Positions 11,409 to 22,566 are shown, counted from the first letter of the stretch. The stretch is 64,000 nt of DNA from Cotesia glomerata (GCF_020080835.1 NC_058164.1:21849510-21913509); one strand, 5' to 3'. Numbers and translations are program-made. The notes: generated by a model from the sequence alone, not told the origin.

Positions 11409-11807
11409 ACCAAATTTTTCATACTAAGAAAATCATTCAATTTTACTAATTGTCCTTGTTAAGAATTGTTTAATTACCTAGAAAATCTAAGATCAATGAA
11501 AGATAAGAAAATAAAATATCGATGTCAATCTTTTGTTATCTATTCTCATCCTTTGTTAACAAAGAATCTTTCTAATTCATATTGTATGTATCTTCTCTTC
11601 AAACTAATGACTTATGCTAAAATCCCATTACAGCATGACTCACATTATTTCAATGGATAAAGATATCTTAGTATCTTGTAAATTATTGTTCACGATGAAT
11701 AATTATACAGTTTGTTGTTAATGATATTTTAATTGTTCGAACTAAAGATCTTTTTGGATATACGAACAAAAGAATATGACTTCAATTTTCACAAAGAATA
11801 GATAGAT
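11409..11807. other. Spacer after H3
   Basis: A+T-rich DNA between the H3 processing signal and the truncated LINE. The 64-codon frame in it has no recognisable features, and I see no gene. Confidence 0.4.
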
Positions 11808-12415
11808 AACTTTATTTATGCCAAGGTCAAACTGGCCAATTGGCAAACATATTTACATCGTATATAACAATTTTGTACATAAAGATAGTATAAATATAGT
11901 ATGACGATTTAATCAATCATATTAATGGTTTAATATATAAAATCTAAAGATTTAACCACTTAACATTTCGATCTGAATTAAACTAAAACTACTTATTTTA
12001 TGACTTAATTATCTAAATTAAACAAATAATCAAACATCTTGTTCTTGAAGACTTCGATACTAGACGCTCTTATTATGTCCACTGGTAATTCTTCCCAGAG
12101 ACGAATGCAAGTGACAACAAAAGAGGATTCATAATAAGTGGTCGAAAAATTTGGCATCTTAAAATTTACATTATTTCTCTTCACTGCAAGTCTTTCTGAA
12201 CGTTTAGTATCAAGATCCTCAAGAAATAATTCACGCAGATAGCCTGGTTTGCCCGCATCTAGTAATTTATAAAAATAACAAGCAAGGTAATAAATACGCC
12301 GACTTTTGACTGATAACCAACCAAGTTCACGTCTATAAGGCTTGATATGTTCATCACGCTTTAGATTGTGTAGATTGTAGATTGAATATGCAGATGTTTT
12401 AGAATACATTAAAAT
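11808..12415 (-). pseudogene. 5'-truncated non-LTR retrotransposon (3' end of ORF2)
   Basis: The minus-strand frame 12415-12005 encodes the last ~135 residues of a LINE ORF2. It is clearly homologous to the C-terminus encoded at 20179-20613 (shared YRRELGWLS, ACYFYKLL, YLREL, RSERLA, IRLWEELP, FKNK..DYLF). A 3' UTR of about 195 bp follows and ends in GCCAATTGGCC..GACCTTGGCATAAATAAA, like the 3' end of the LINE at 22490-22515, then a short (ATCT)n tail. The 5' side stops at a small palindrome (12416-12551). It separates the two histone pairs. Confidence 0.85.
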
Positions 12416-12551
12416 ACAGTCGACGCTCTCTGTATTTGACCACATTCTTTCTCTGTAATTGACGATTTTACACAGCTCTTATGGACAAAGACGAGTCAAG
12501 TACAGAGAATGGTCCTGTACGGGCAAGTCAAATACAGAGAGCGTTAACTGT
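12416..12551. mobile_element. 136-bp hairpin element at the LINE truncation point
   Basis: ACAGTCGACGCTCTCTGTAT(TTGAC) at the left and its complement GTCAAATACAGAGAGCGTTAACTGT (split here by position 12527-12551) at the right form 25-bp inverted termini with two mismatches. Inside, the words TACAGAGAA and GACGAGTCAAG repeat the theme. No coding capacity. Confidence 0.65.
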
Positions 12552-12672
12552 ATATTGGGAAGACTGAAAGTAATAAAAAAATTAAACATTATTTTGACTC
12601 ATACGTTCATCTCCTTAACAACCTCGCTGTAATTTTAGAAAATACGAAAAAAAAGTTTGGAAAATCCAAAAG

Positions 12673-13269
12673 TGCACGACTCATAATGCTCATTTAATTA
12701 TGAAATATAAAAAAAAAAAAAAAACTTGTTCAAAATTAATTGCCGAAAAAACAGCTGTAGTAGGAAGGTACTGCACAAGCGCCCTTGGTGGAATAAAATG
12801 TACATAATATCTATAGATTTAGATATATCACTATCCATGTTAATTTTACATGGATATATATAGATATACAGTCTTGTAGTTTTCGTTTTTTATTAATTGC
12901 AATTAAACGACACTGAATTAATTAATCATTCGCATTCAGTGACCTACAATCGTCGATTAGAATTAAAAAAAAAAAATTTAACTCAAATAATGGATTTTTT
13001 CACAAGTTACAGTGTTTCCGGGTTTCACACATGACGGACAGGAAAATTTTTTGACCTATTTTGGTGTTTTTTTCCAATTCTATTGCAGTAAATCAATTTT
13101 TAAAAAGTATGAAATTAATCTCCATTAAATTATCTCGACAATAGTATGCAAAATATCTTGATTCCGTGAACTAACAAGGCTATAATAATAAAAATAGCCG
13201 CCAAAATGAGGCGAAAAAAATTTCTCGATCGTAAAGAACTCTCTGATGCTTCGCATCATGAGTCGTGCA
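12673..13269 (-). mobile_element. MITE copy 2 with TGCACGACTCAT termini
   Basis: 597 bp, the reverse complement of 9234-9845 at high identity: it shares the CATGTGTGAAACCCGG / CCGGGTTTCACACATG region, the ACATGGAT palindrome, and the GATGCTTCGC end. Termini are TGCACGACTCAT and ATGAGTCGTGCA. Similarity again extends outside the terminus on the poly(A) side, to about 12640. No ORF. Confidence 0.75.
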
Positions 13270-13442
13270 ATTATAATTATTTGCTGTAAGTTAACGATAC
13301 TATACTCAATATAGATGAAATAATGCTGGTAACTACATTTATTAATTTTTAAGATAAATAATGATAATTTGATTAAGTAATTATAGGCTGAAAAAAAAAA
13401 TTAATTAAGCTAGAAAACTCTTTACGTATTGAAAGATTTGGT

Positions 13443-13458
13443 GGCCCTGAAAAGGGCC
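13443..13458 (-). terminator. Histone 3' end stem-loop of H2A
   Basis: Minus-strand GGCCCTTTTCAGGGCC, 27 bases after the H2A stop; identical to the H3 and H2B signals. Confidence 0.95.
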
Positions 13459-13485
13459 GTTTAATTGTGTGGAAGAGGATTATAT

Positions 13486-13863
13486 TTAAGAGCTGCTTTT
13501 TTCGGTCTTCTTGGGGAGAAGAACGGCCTGAATGTTGGGCAGGACACCTCCTTGAGCGATGGTGACTCCAGAGAGAAGTTTGTTTAGCTCTTCATCGTTA
13601 CGGATGGCCAACTGAAGATGACGGGGGATAATTCTGGTCTTCTTGTTATCACGAGCAGCGTTTCCAGCCAACTCCAAAACTTCAGCCGCCAAGTATTCCA
13701 TGACGGCAGCAAGGTAAACTGGAGCACCAGCACCAACACGTTCAGCGTAATTTCCTTTACGTAACATACGATGGATACGACCCACTGGAAATTGGAGACC
13801 AGCACGGCTTGAGCGGGTCTTTGACTTTCCCTTTACTTTACCTCCTTTGCCACGACCAGACAT
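13486..13863 (-). CDS. His2A: Histone H2A
   Basis: Core histone pairing with H2B. 125 codons, MSGRGKGGKVKGKSKTRSSR to KKTEKSSS. The histone-fold core (LQFPVGRIHR, NYAERVGAGAPVYLAAV, AARDNKKTRIIPRHLQLAIR) is canonical, and the acidic patch E and D residues are present. The tail ends in SSS and lacks the SQ[ED] motif, so it is not an H2A.X-type protein. Divergent from H2B with a 315-bp spacer that holds a TATAAAA box about 86 bp upstream of the start, and followed by the stem-loop at 13443-13458. Confidence 0.98.
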   Translation of the reverse strand: MSGRGKGGKVKGKSKTRSSRAGLQFPVGRIHRMLRKGNYAERVGAGAPVYLAAVMEYLAAEVLELAGNAARDNKKTRIIPRHLQLAIRNDEELNKLLSGVTIAQGGVLPNIQAVLLPKKTEKSSS

Positions 13864-14178
13864 GATGAAATGTTTATAGAATTACAAACTGAACTGTAGA
13901 CTTGAACGGACAAGCCCTGATTATGCGGCTCGCACTCCAGACCTTGAGTTTTATAAGGCTTGTGTGAGGAGCATGCGGCAGATGTTCTGGCAGCTGGACG
14001 TTGGAGGGGGTAGAGCATACCTTGGGTTTACTTGGTGTTCATCCCCACTCTTTGTAAATGGCTTTACCGATGCTCAACTTCCTATTTTTCTCTCTTAAAA
14101 CCGAAAGCAAAGTTGGGCTCACCATCATTCGTCTACTGTGCTTCTGTACGTACTTACATACTCAGTTCAGTATCCATC
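13864..14178. promoter_or_regulatory. Divergent H2A/H2B promoter
   Basis: On the minus strand TATAAAA lies at 13955-13949, suitably placed for H2A. For H2B the best TATA-like word is CTTAAAAC near 14093-14100, which is weak. The spacer is richer in G+C than the flanks. The assignment of the H2A box is by position and sequence. Confidence 0.6.
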
Positions 14179-14553
14179 ATGCCGCCCAAGACTAGCGGTA
14201 AAGCTGTAAAGAAGTCTGGCAAAGCCCAGAAGAACATCACCAAGTCTGACAAGAAGAACCGCAAGAAGAAGAGGAAGGAAAGTTACGCTATCTACATTTA
14301 TAAGGTGCTGAAACAGGTTCACCCTGACACCGGTGTTTCCTCCAAAGCCATGAGCATCATGAACAGCTTCGTCAACGATATCTTCGAACGTATCGCTGCT
14401 GAAGCTTCCAGACTTGCTCACTACAACAAGCGTTCCACCATCACTTCACGGGAAATTCAAACAGCTGTCCGTCTTCTGTTACCCGGTGAATTGGCTAAAC
14501 ACGCCGTCAGTGAAGGTACCAAAGCCGTCACTAAGTACACCAGCTCTAAGTAA
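14179..14553 (+). CDS. His2B: Histone H2B
   Basis: 124-residue core histone, MPPKTSGKAVKKSGKAQKN at the N-terminus and KAVTKYTSSK at the C-terminus. It carries the KESYAIYIYKVLKQVHPDTG helix and the LLLPGELAKHAVSEGTKAV helix including the lysine that is ubiquitinated in other animals (K in AVTKYTSSK). The frame is open upstream to 14032, but the ATG at 14179 gives the standard length and sequence, so the upstream ATG is not the start. Stem-loop at 14586-14601. Confidence 0.98.
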   Translation: MPPKTSGKAVKKSGKAQKNITKSDKKNRKKKRKESYAIYIYKVLKQVHPDTGVSSKAMSIMNSFVNDIFERIAAEASRLAHYNKRSTITSREIQTAVRLLLPGELAKHAVSEGTKAVTKYTSSK

Positions 14554-14585
14554 ATTTGCTGTTTCTGGCTAAAACCAAACCAAAC

Positions 14586-14601
14586 GGCCCTTTTCAGGGC
14601 C
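14586..14601 (+). terminator. Histone 3' end stem-loop of H2B
   Basis: GGCCCTTTTCAGGGCC 32 bases after the stop; the following CAATACGTAAA word is shared with the region after H2A, as CTAAGAAAATCAT is shared between H3 and H4. Confidence 0.95.
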
Positions 14602-14689
14602 ACCAAATTTTTCAATACGTAAAATATTATCAAGTTTAATTACATTATATTTCTCATACTCCCGAAAGCCTAAAAAATATATTACACAC

Positions 14690-14902
14690 CTGTGGCAAGA
14701 AAATGAGAAATGTCCCAGAACACATATATGTTGCCCGAGGCGAAGCCGAGGTCGACATATATGTGATCTGAGATATTTATTATTTTCCTGCCATAGTTTG
14801 TATACTATTTTTCTGTCCGACAGAGGCGGAAAGCGGCAATTTCGTTTAGCGCAGCGGGCCGAAAGTTGCCACTTTCCGCCTGGAGGGCAGAAAAAATATA
14901 TT
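14690..14902. repeat. Two adjacent hairpins, the second G+C-rich
   Basis: About 14692-14794 pairs TGGCAAGAAAATGAGAAA with TTATTTTCCTGCCA and CACATATATGTTG with CGACATATATGTG around GAGGCGAAGCCGAGG. About 14808-14902 pairs TTTTTCTGTCCGACAG-AGGCGGAAAGCGGCAA with TTGCCACTTTCCGCCT-GGAGGGCAGAAAAAA. Neither has coding potential; they look like miniature elements inserted downstream of H2B. Confidence 0.55.
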
Positions 14903-16325
14903 CCTAGCCATTTCATGATTTTAAAGATGAACAGATAAAACACGAGTAAAACTCAGACAGCTAAGATTTAAGAAGTGAAATAAAATAATCTCTTAAAATG
15001 ATTGAATAAGTCAACGAAATATCTACGCACATGTCCGTGAGTATGTTCACTTGTTGAATTAGTGAAATTCTACTAATTCATTTTAAGAGAGTAGGAATCA
15101 GAGAACTAAAATCGATAGAAAATGATCTAAAAAACTACAGAAGAATTTTTAGAGGATAAATTTAGATCAAAGATTGACTAAATACGCGTTCAACTACAGT
15201 TACCGTCCCTGGTTAAAAAAGAGAATTAAAGAGGATTACATTCGTTTTACTTACAGACAATTGAAGTTGTAGCTTCAATGCAGAAATTGAGTGTGATTTA
15301 CTCTGTATTACACTGATACACGATATTGTCTTTATAATATGATTAAAACAATATTAAAACAAGAGGTGTACAAGGAACAGAGATTACAATGCTTATTGAT
15401 AACTAAAATATCTAGCCCCAATCTGGGCGAACGGGTTACCGTGCTAGAGAAGTTAGCTTTAACAATGAAGTTAACAAAGAAGGTTGGTCAGAGAATAGTA
15501 ATTATACTACTCGTCTTTGGACTACTGAGTTATCGGAACCTATGACCCTCCAGAGTAAGGTGCATTGTTCAGGCTGATAAAGTTTGCTATTTTGTCGGGG
15601 TTTATATATTTTTAGGGGGTTTTGGTTGTCCAGGCACAATAAGCATTAGCGTGTTAATACCTCTTTAGCTTTATCTCATTTTTCCTCGAAAAGGACTTTG
15701 AATGACCTAATTAGTTTATCATATTATCATAAGGGATGGTATTTCCATTTTATCATAAGGGATGGTAACAATATCTACTATTGTAAAGTATCGATTTTAT
15801 AGCCTTTTTTAGAGTTTTTATATTTTAACAGCTTATTATCATGGAAATTAATAATATTTAATTGAATTAAATTCGAGTCATTATGCATGTGTATCGTTCG
15901 TTACAATTGTTAAAAAGAAAAAATTACGGTTGAAAAATTAATATTTTACTAACATATTTACAATGCGATATTTTGCTGGAAACAGTTTGAATTTTTATTA
16001 AGAAAAAAATCATCTTCATTAAAAATTCTTAAAGAACAGCTTCCATCTTTTTAGTAGATTTCATAGAAATCTAACTATTGCATTGGTCCTCATGACGGAA
16101 CTTTTGAAAAATTTTGCTATATTTCGACTCAGCTCGTCAAGCGGATTCAGACAATGCATATGGTTCAAAAGTTTATTTATGTATGTATTTATATATATAT
16201 GATATAATCGGCATTGTCTCTTCTTTAACTTCCGTAATTCTATACTGATCTCAATAAAACGTAACATACTTATTCTTAGGACGATTTCCGAGGTTAAGTT
16301 CTAAGATGAGCCAAATCTGTCGATT
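14903..16325. other. Unassigned spacer between histones and LINEs
   Basis: Moderately A+T-rich DNA with no recognisable protein. The interval 15170-15600 (containing AATCTGGGCGAACGGGTTACC near 15420) is less A+T-rich than its surroundings and might be an old LTR or other repeat, but I found no paired copy or termini. A small direct duplication, ATCATAAGGGATGGTA, occurs at about 15725 and 15754. No histone H1 gene is here. Confidence 0.4.
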
Positions 16326-16482
16326 AGTTTAGAAATGAGAGCAATTCAAAAATTTTCAAAAATCGCAAAAAATTTTCACTTTTACCTTATTTCCGTGCAA
16401 TAACAATGGAACGCGACATCCTATCGGATTTCTGTAAATTGCATTTGAAAGCTTATTTAATAAACTTTAATTTGTGTACTTA
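16326..16482 (+). repeat. Direct repeat, left flank of the LINE block
   Basis: AGTTTAGAAATGAGAGCAAT followed by TCAAAAATTTTCAAAAATCGC and onward aligns over about 155 bp with 22567-22722 in the same orientation, at roughly 80-85% identity by eye. The two copies bracket the LINE block 16500-22556. Confidence 0.7.
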
Positions 16483-16715
16483 TTTATTTCTCCAAATTAA
16501 ATAGTTCGTTAGGAAATAAAGATAATACCAAGTCTAAAACCATTAAAACTCGTCTTGATTCCTTAAGATCAGTAACCTCTAATAACTCATCAAATTCGAG
16601 TTTTAAATCTGCACAGTCAACGGATAATTCATCTCAAAATAGTAGATCAAGACAGAAATCAAGTGTCACTTCGCCAATCTCTCCTCAGTGCTCAGAATCT
16701 CCTGTCAGCGACTCA

Positions 16716-17669
16716 GTGTTTCTATCAAATTCTGAAAAATCGTCAATGGCGACTATTCATTCAAATTCTGTTGAAGGTAATGCGACTGTGGTCAGTGCCT
16801 CCGCAAGTACAGCTGCTGTGAATCCTCTTCCTTCGGATTGGTCATCATTGTCAGCTGATGACAAATTGACCTTAGTCATGCAATCGGTCGCACAAATTCC
16901 GTCTCTCGCTACAGAATTCAAATTGTTGTCATCGAAGATTGACGACTTTAACAAGCGCTTGAATAGTATTCAAGAAGAACAATCTGCGACAAAAGTAGAG
17001 TTAGCGAGTATAAACACAAATGTACTAGCAAATACTGATAAAATCTCAAAATTGGTTACTGCTTTAGAAGAACTTAGAGAAGATACGAATTTGAATACAA
17101 TAAAGGCTAAGACGTTAGCTGATCAAATGGCCTCACTCAAATCAAGTTGCTCAGTAAATCAGGATTTATTAACTTCTTCGACAAATACACGAGTTTCATC
17201 TGAATTAATTATCACTGGTATCCCGGATTGTGTTACGGAAAGTTTGTCATCATTAGAGATTGCATCAGGAGTCTTTGAAGTGCTAAATATTTCTAATTTA
17301 ATATCAGACATTTTAACTATTCGAAAAATAGATAAAAACAAAAAAACTGATAGTATTAATAACAATAGTAATATAGAAAATGTAAGAAGTAAACCCAAGT
17401 TGCACTCGTTTATACTTAAGATGAAGTCACAACAAGTTCGGGATCATATTATTGACTCTAGAAAGAAATTAAGAAATTTATTCATTAAAAATGTTTTTCC
17501 TCAGATTGTTGGTGATTCGTATCAGGGAAATATTTATATTAATGAATTTTTAAGTGTAGATACACACAAACTGTTATTAAATACTAAACATAAGGCCAAG
17601 AATCTACACTTTAAGTATATCTGGGTGCAAAATGGGTCTATTTATGTCAAAAGGATGAGAATTCCTTAA
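16716..17669 (+). CDS. LINE ORF1 protein (retrotransposon A)
   Basis: 317 codons, uninterrupted. The first third is Ser/Thr rich. Residues about 60-150 form a long heptad-like region (KLLSSKIDDFNKRLNSIQEE... DKISKLVTALEELREDT), probably a trimerising coiled coil. The C-terminal half has the LIITGIPDCVTES... strand-turn and then KYIWVQNGSIYVKRM, which matches the C-terminal domain shared by baculovirus FP-like proteins and many insect LINE ORF1s. Such proteins bind the element RNA as a chaperone. No zinc knuckle was seen. A start at residue 11 (MATIHSNS) is equally possible. Confidence 0.75.
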   Translation: MFLSNSEKSSMATIHSNSVEGNATVVSASASTAAVNPLPSDWSSLSADDKLTLVMQSVAQIPSLATEFKLLSSKIDDFNKRLNSIQEEQSATKVELASINTNVLANTDKISKLVTALEELREDTNLNTIKAKTLADQMASLKSSCSVNQDLLTSSTNTRVSSELIITGIPDCVTESLSSLEIASGVFEVLNISNLISDILTIRKIDKNKKTDSINNNSNIENVRSKPKLHSFILKMKSQQVRDHIIDSRKKLRNLFIKNVFPQIVGDSYQGNIYINEFLSVDTHKLLLNTKHKAKNLHFKYIWVQNGSIYVKRMRIP

Positions 17670-17713
17670 AAATTAAAATTTGTTCTGATCTAGACTTAGA
17701 TAACCTTGAATAA

Positions 17714-20613
17714 CGCCATGCTGATTTAACCAATATTAACGATAATAAATCTACGTCAATTAAGCTTTTAAGTTTTAATATAAATAGTTTCAATGGTCAT
17801 ATTGCTCAATTCTTAGATTTAGTTGCAGAGACTAAGCCACATGTTATTGCACTGACTGAAACTTGGTTGAAGCCGGTGCATGACTATTCAGTGTTTTGCT
17901 TAGATGATTATACAATATTTAGGAGAGATCGCAATCTAATTAATCCAAAAACAGGACGAGTGTTCATGGGTGGAGGTGTTGCTTGTTTGGTCCATAAATC
18001 ATTAAAATCTAAGATACTCCATGTCTCTGTTACGGATCATATTAATCAACCAGAATATTTAATTATAGATGTTGTTTCTGTCTCAAATTGTCATCTTTTA
18101 CTGGCAGTGATCTATAGAAGGCCTCAAGGCAATCTTTTAAATGAATTTTTTGAGGTTATTTCAAAGTTAATGCCTAATTATAAAAATCTTATTATTACAG
18201 GTGATCTTAATTGTGACCTATTAGAGTCTTCGTATGTTTCTAATCATTTAAAAACATTTATTTCGGAAATGTCTCTGTATTGTGTTCCTTATGAAGCTAC
18301 TCATCACTCAAATAATAAAGATTCGTGGCTTGATGTTGTTTTATTAGATAATCGATGTAAACTGGGTAATTACCATAAGTCTCAACAACCGTTTATAAGT
18401 GGGCATGATTATTTAATTTGTGAATATGTTTTTGAAACTTCCAAAAAATTTAATAAGATTGTTACCTTTAGGCGTTTCTCTGACTCCAACTATAATGCCT
18501 TGTGTAATTCTATCATGCAGTCGCTAAATATAGACAAGGAATTATTAGAAACATCCGATCCCAATGATTTATTACATTTTTTCTATTCGAATGTTATTGC
18601 TTCACTCGATGAATTTGCTCCCCTTCAATCACGTAAAATAGTGAGAGCCCGAAATCCGTGGATGACAAATGAGCTTAAAGAAAAATGTAAAAATCGTGAT
18701 TCTACATATAAGCGTGCAAAAAGAAACAACGACATTAAACTACTTCGAGTGTACAGGTCAATTAGGAAAGAGCTAAAGATAGAAATTAACAGTGCGAGAG
18801 AAAATTATTTGAAGAATGTACTAACAAATCTTCCTCAAGGAACTAATATTTGGGGTAAATTAAAACATTTAGGACTAGTTAAAAGATCTGACTCCTCTCC
18901 TTTGAAACATTTTAATGCTTCTGATCTAAATAATTACTTTGCTAATATAGTAAGGAAGCATCCGCCTTGTGATCTTGATTATATCAACTCGCTGCAATTG
19001 TTATGTAGTAGTCAAGTTACATGCTCCTTCACGTGGTCTAAAATTGATATAGTTGAGGTTACCAAGGCGTTGCATCTAACGCTTAGTAAATCTAAGGGAA
19101 AGAGTCCTGATGGGTTAGATCTCCGCTGGCTTAAAAATCATATCCCTCAAATTTCTATATTTCTTACAGCTCTCTTTAACAGGTCGCTTGAAACAGGTAT
19201 ATTTCCGCAAAATTGGAAAATGATCTTTATTATCCCCTTGAATAAAATCTCACCCCCGCATACACTCTCCGATACTCGTCCAATAGCTAATACATCTCAT
19301 TTAAGCAAAGTATTTGAACGATTAATAGCCAATCAAATGATGAATTATCTTGAGACTAATGAACTACTTGACAAGTTTCAGTCTGGTTTCAGAAAACATC
19401 ATGGAACACAACCAGCTCTGTTAAAACTAGTGGATGATGTTAGTAAAGCAATAGATGATAATAAATTGACGCTTTTAGTTCTTTTCGATTTAACTAAGGC
19501 GTTTGATTATGTGAATCCAAAGGTTATTTTGAAGACCTTGGTTGAGCTAGGCTTTTCTTATGATACAATAAATTGGTTCTTTTTCATATCTCACGAACAG
19601 AAGTCAGTCAGTAGTGAATGAACAAGGGGTACCAGTTGGTTTTTTGGAAACTTCGTCCGGCGTTCCTCAAGGATCGGTCCTTGGTCCGATTTTATTCCTT
19701 CTAGTCATGAACTTAGTTACTAAGCGGCTTATGTATAGCCGATATGGTTTATATGCCGATGACACGTACATCTATATTCACTTTTATCCTTACCAATTAC
19801 ATGATGCAGTGAGACTGATGAATATTGATGCCCCTCGCGGTTGTAGAATGGGCTAGAGTAAATGGCCTTGAAGTTAATCTCTTAAAAACTAAGGCTATGC
19901 TATTAGGATCTAATAATAGAGTAAAAGCGCTCCAGCGTGAAGGCTTACCACCTATCATTGTTGATGGTGTGGCTTTACCCTATACAGAGTCTACAAAATG
20001 TCTGGGCCTTCACTTATCATGTAACTTGTCCTGGAACTGTCATATCTCAAAAACTGTCAGCAAAATAAACTCAACTTTATATAGTTTAAAATTACGTAAA
20101 AATATTTATACTGTTGATATTAAAAACTATTAGTCTCTGCAACTATTCTACCTTTTAATTGATTACTGCTCTATAGTTTTGATGAATTCAACTTATGATA
20201 ATGATTGCAAGCTACAGCGTGCTTTAAATTCAGCTGTTCGCTTTATTTATGGCTTAAAACGTGCTGAACATATTACCCCGTACAGACGTGAACTTGGTTG
20301 GCTGTCTATTAAAAGTCTTCGCATTTACTTTGCAGCATGTTATTTTTATAAGCTTTTAGTGACTGGTGAACCAAATTATTTACGAGAACTGTTCATTGAT
20401 AATGATGATGTAAGGCGCTCAGAAAGATTGGCGGCTAAGAAAAATAATTTAAATTTTAAATTGCCTAATTATACAACAACACAATATGAAAACTCTTTTG
20501 TAATTACTGTTATACGATTATGGGAGGAGCTACCATCTGATATTACTGATTCCTCAAACTTAGATATTTTCAAAAATAAAATCTATGACTATTTATTTAA
20601 ACTAGATATTTAA
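17714..20613 (+). pseudogene. LINE ORF2 (endonuclease-reverse transcriptase), frameshifted
   Basis: The endonuclease begins in-frame without ATG at about 17760 (IKLLSFNINSF...LTETWL, with N and E active-site residues) and continues ITGDLNCDLL and the SGHDYLICE motif. RT motifs are DTRPIANTSHLSKVFERL, QSGFRKHHGTQPAL, LVLFDLTKAFDYVN, SSGVPQGSVLGPILF and YADDTYIY (catalytic aspartates present). Frame changes occur at about 19615 (after INWFFFISHEQKS) and at about 19830-19855, and a TAG sits at 20131. The C-terminal piece 20179-20613 is the part also found at 12005-12415. Confidence 0.85.
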
Positions 20614-20750
20614 TATTGTTCAGAACTCTCATGTAAACTGTTATTTAGTAAATTGGTTAAATCCTGTATTATAAATCATGTATTTTATTACTTGATGAAT
20701 AAGTTAAATCGTGTATTATAATTCTAATATTTATTTATATATTTATTTAT

Positions 20751-22556
20751 TTATATATATAAAGCTGGTGGCGTTGACAATATTCATAGCAAGATATTAA
20801 AATGTATAGCCAAAGATATTAGCCTGCCTTTAGAATATATCTTTAATAACTGCATAAGCAGAGCCATCTGGCCCACTGCTTTGAAGAAAGCTGATATTAT
20901 TCCGATTTACAAGTCTGGTAACGCCCATCTGGCCACCAATTACAGACCTATTTCTTTGATTTCTAACTTGGCTAAAATCTTTGAAAAAATCATATATGTT
21001 AGATTATATAATTTTTGTATTTGTAATAATTTGATCGCAAATAATCAATTTGGTTTCATGAAGAATAGAGGCACGGATGATGCCTTAGCTTTTACCTCTA
21101 ACTTTATTTACAATAATGTGGATAAAAACCTAGCTACCGTGTTAGTTTTCTTGGATCTTGCTAAAGCTTTTGACACTGTGAATCATAAAATTCTTCTAAA
21201 TAAACTATGGCGTAAGGGAATAAGAGGTCTGCCTCATAAATTGATTGATAATTATTTATCGAATAGAGAGCAGTGTGTCAAAATAAATAATTGTAATAGT
21301 GATTACAGATTCTGTGAAAATTGGAGTTCCTCAAGGGACTATCTTTGGGACCACTTCTTTTCATTTTGTTTATTGATGATATTTTTAATATTGTACCAGA
21401 GAATGCACTAGTTTCTTATGCTGATGATACTGCAGTCCTGTGCAGTGGAAGTGGTTGGCAAGTAGTTCATGAATGTCTGACTGAATGGTTAAAAAATTTA
21501 GATAAGTGGTTAAAAGGCAATAAGCTTACGCTCAATGTTGATAAGTCTACATACATTACTTTCGGAAGCTACATTGATAGTGTTCCCACTAGTTTTCATT
21601 TGTTTATTAAAGATAGAAAACTGAAAAGAGTTGAAAGCTGTAAATATTTAGGGGTAGTGTATGACTGTCATATGAAATGGAATAAGCATGTAACTGAGCT
21701 GATTAAAAAAGTCAAGTACTTCACTTTTTTATTCTATAAATTAAGTAATTGGCTACACCCATCTATACTGAAAACAATATATCATGGACTATTCGAAAGT
21801 GTTATAAACTATGGAATCATTGCTTGGGGTGGTGCATATGATAATACGATGAAACCTATTATAAATTTGCAGAATAAGTTGATAAGTAAAATGAAAATAA
21901 AAAATGAAATGTTAGTACCCTTAAAAATTAACCAGTATTTTGTTGTGAATGCGCTTACTTATTACTTTACAGATTGTAAATTAATGTACTCTGAGAGGTT
22001 TATAAACACACGTAATAGACTGATAATTTTACCAAAAATTAGTAAAAGTTTAAGTACCAAAAATGCGTTTTTTGTGGCAATAAAATATTTCAATCTAATT
22101 CCTAATAATCTAAAAGCTCTTGAATGCAAAAAGAACTTATTAAGCAAGAATTTTGGGAGGTGGATTAGATCTATTGAATTATAAATTAAGATACTATATT
22201 AGATAGCAAAATATTGTATAATTAGTCGTAAGGAAACTTATACTTTGTACATTGTATTGGCTTATGAATGTTTTAACACGATTTATATATAACTAAATAT
22301 TATTGTATTTTTCTGGTGTCTATGCACAGGTGTTATGCACCTCTATAGAATGTATATCAGAAGTAAAATAAATAAAAATAAAAATATTCTGTGTCTGATT
22401 TTTTACTTAATCTGTGTATTATTTTTCATCATCTTTTTAGTTAATATTGTATTTTATGTAGTTTTAACATATATATGTATAAATTTGCCATTCGGCCAAT
22501 TAGGCCTTGGTATAAAATGAATAAATCTAAAATCTAAAAAAAAAAAAAAAAAAAAA
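20751..22556 (+). mobile_element. Non-LTR retrotransposon B, 5'-truncated, with poly(A) tail
   Basis: A second, distinct LINE starting inside its RT domain (AGGVDNIHSKILK...). The RT is in two frames (about 20763-21340 and 21321-22184). Its 3' UTR ends in TTCGGCCAATTAGGCCTTGG, AATAAATCTAAAATCT and a 27-base A run (about 22529-22556). It abuts element A exactly where its coding region begins, as expected for target-primed integration of a 5'-truncated copy at the 3' end of A. Confidence 0.85.
20763..22184 (+). pseudogene. Reverse transcriptase of LINE B, one frameshift
   Basis: RT motifs in order: ALKKADIIPIYKSGN, NYRPISLISNLAKIFEKII, NNQFGFMKNRGTDDAL, TVLVFLDLAKAFDTVNHKIL, then after a +1 shift near 21330 GVPQGTILGPLLFILFIDDI, VSYADDTAVLC and CKYLGVVYD. 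The catalytic aspartates of FLDLAKAFD and YADD are intact. The C-terminal region extends to a TAA at 22182. The shift falls between the KINNCNSDYRF and PQG motifs, inside the RT domain, so no functional protein is expected. Confidence 0.88.
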
Positions 22557-22566
22557 AAATCTAAAA

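Larger units (their letters stand above)
16500..20750 (+). mobile_element. Non-LTR retrotransposon A, near full length but decayed
   Basis: Carries an intact ORF1 (16716-17669) and a damaged ORF2 (about 17714-20613) with apurinic endonuclease and reverse transcriptase, in the order typical of CR1/Jockey-type LINEs. ORF2 has two frameshifts (near 19615 and 19830-19855) and one nonsense codon (TAG at 20131-20133), so this copy is not autonomous. It ends in an A+T-rich tail at about 20750 directly abutting element B. Ends are estimated from coding content. Confidence 0.85.

Noticed and set aside
14032..14178. N-terminal extension of H2B by 49 codons
   Set aside because: The canonical start at 14179 gives the standard H2B length, and the extension has the character of a promoter.
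14903..16325. Search for histone H1 and for LTRs
   Set aside because: No Lys/Ala-rich frame of H1 type and no paired long terminal repeats were found.
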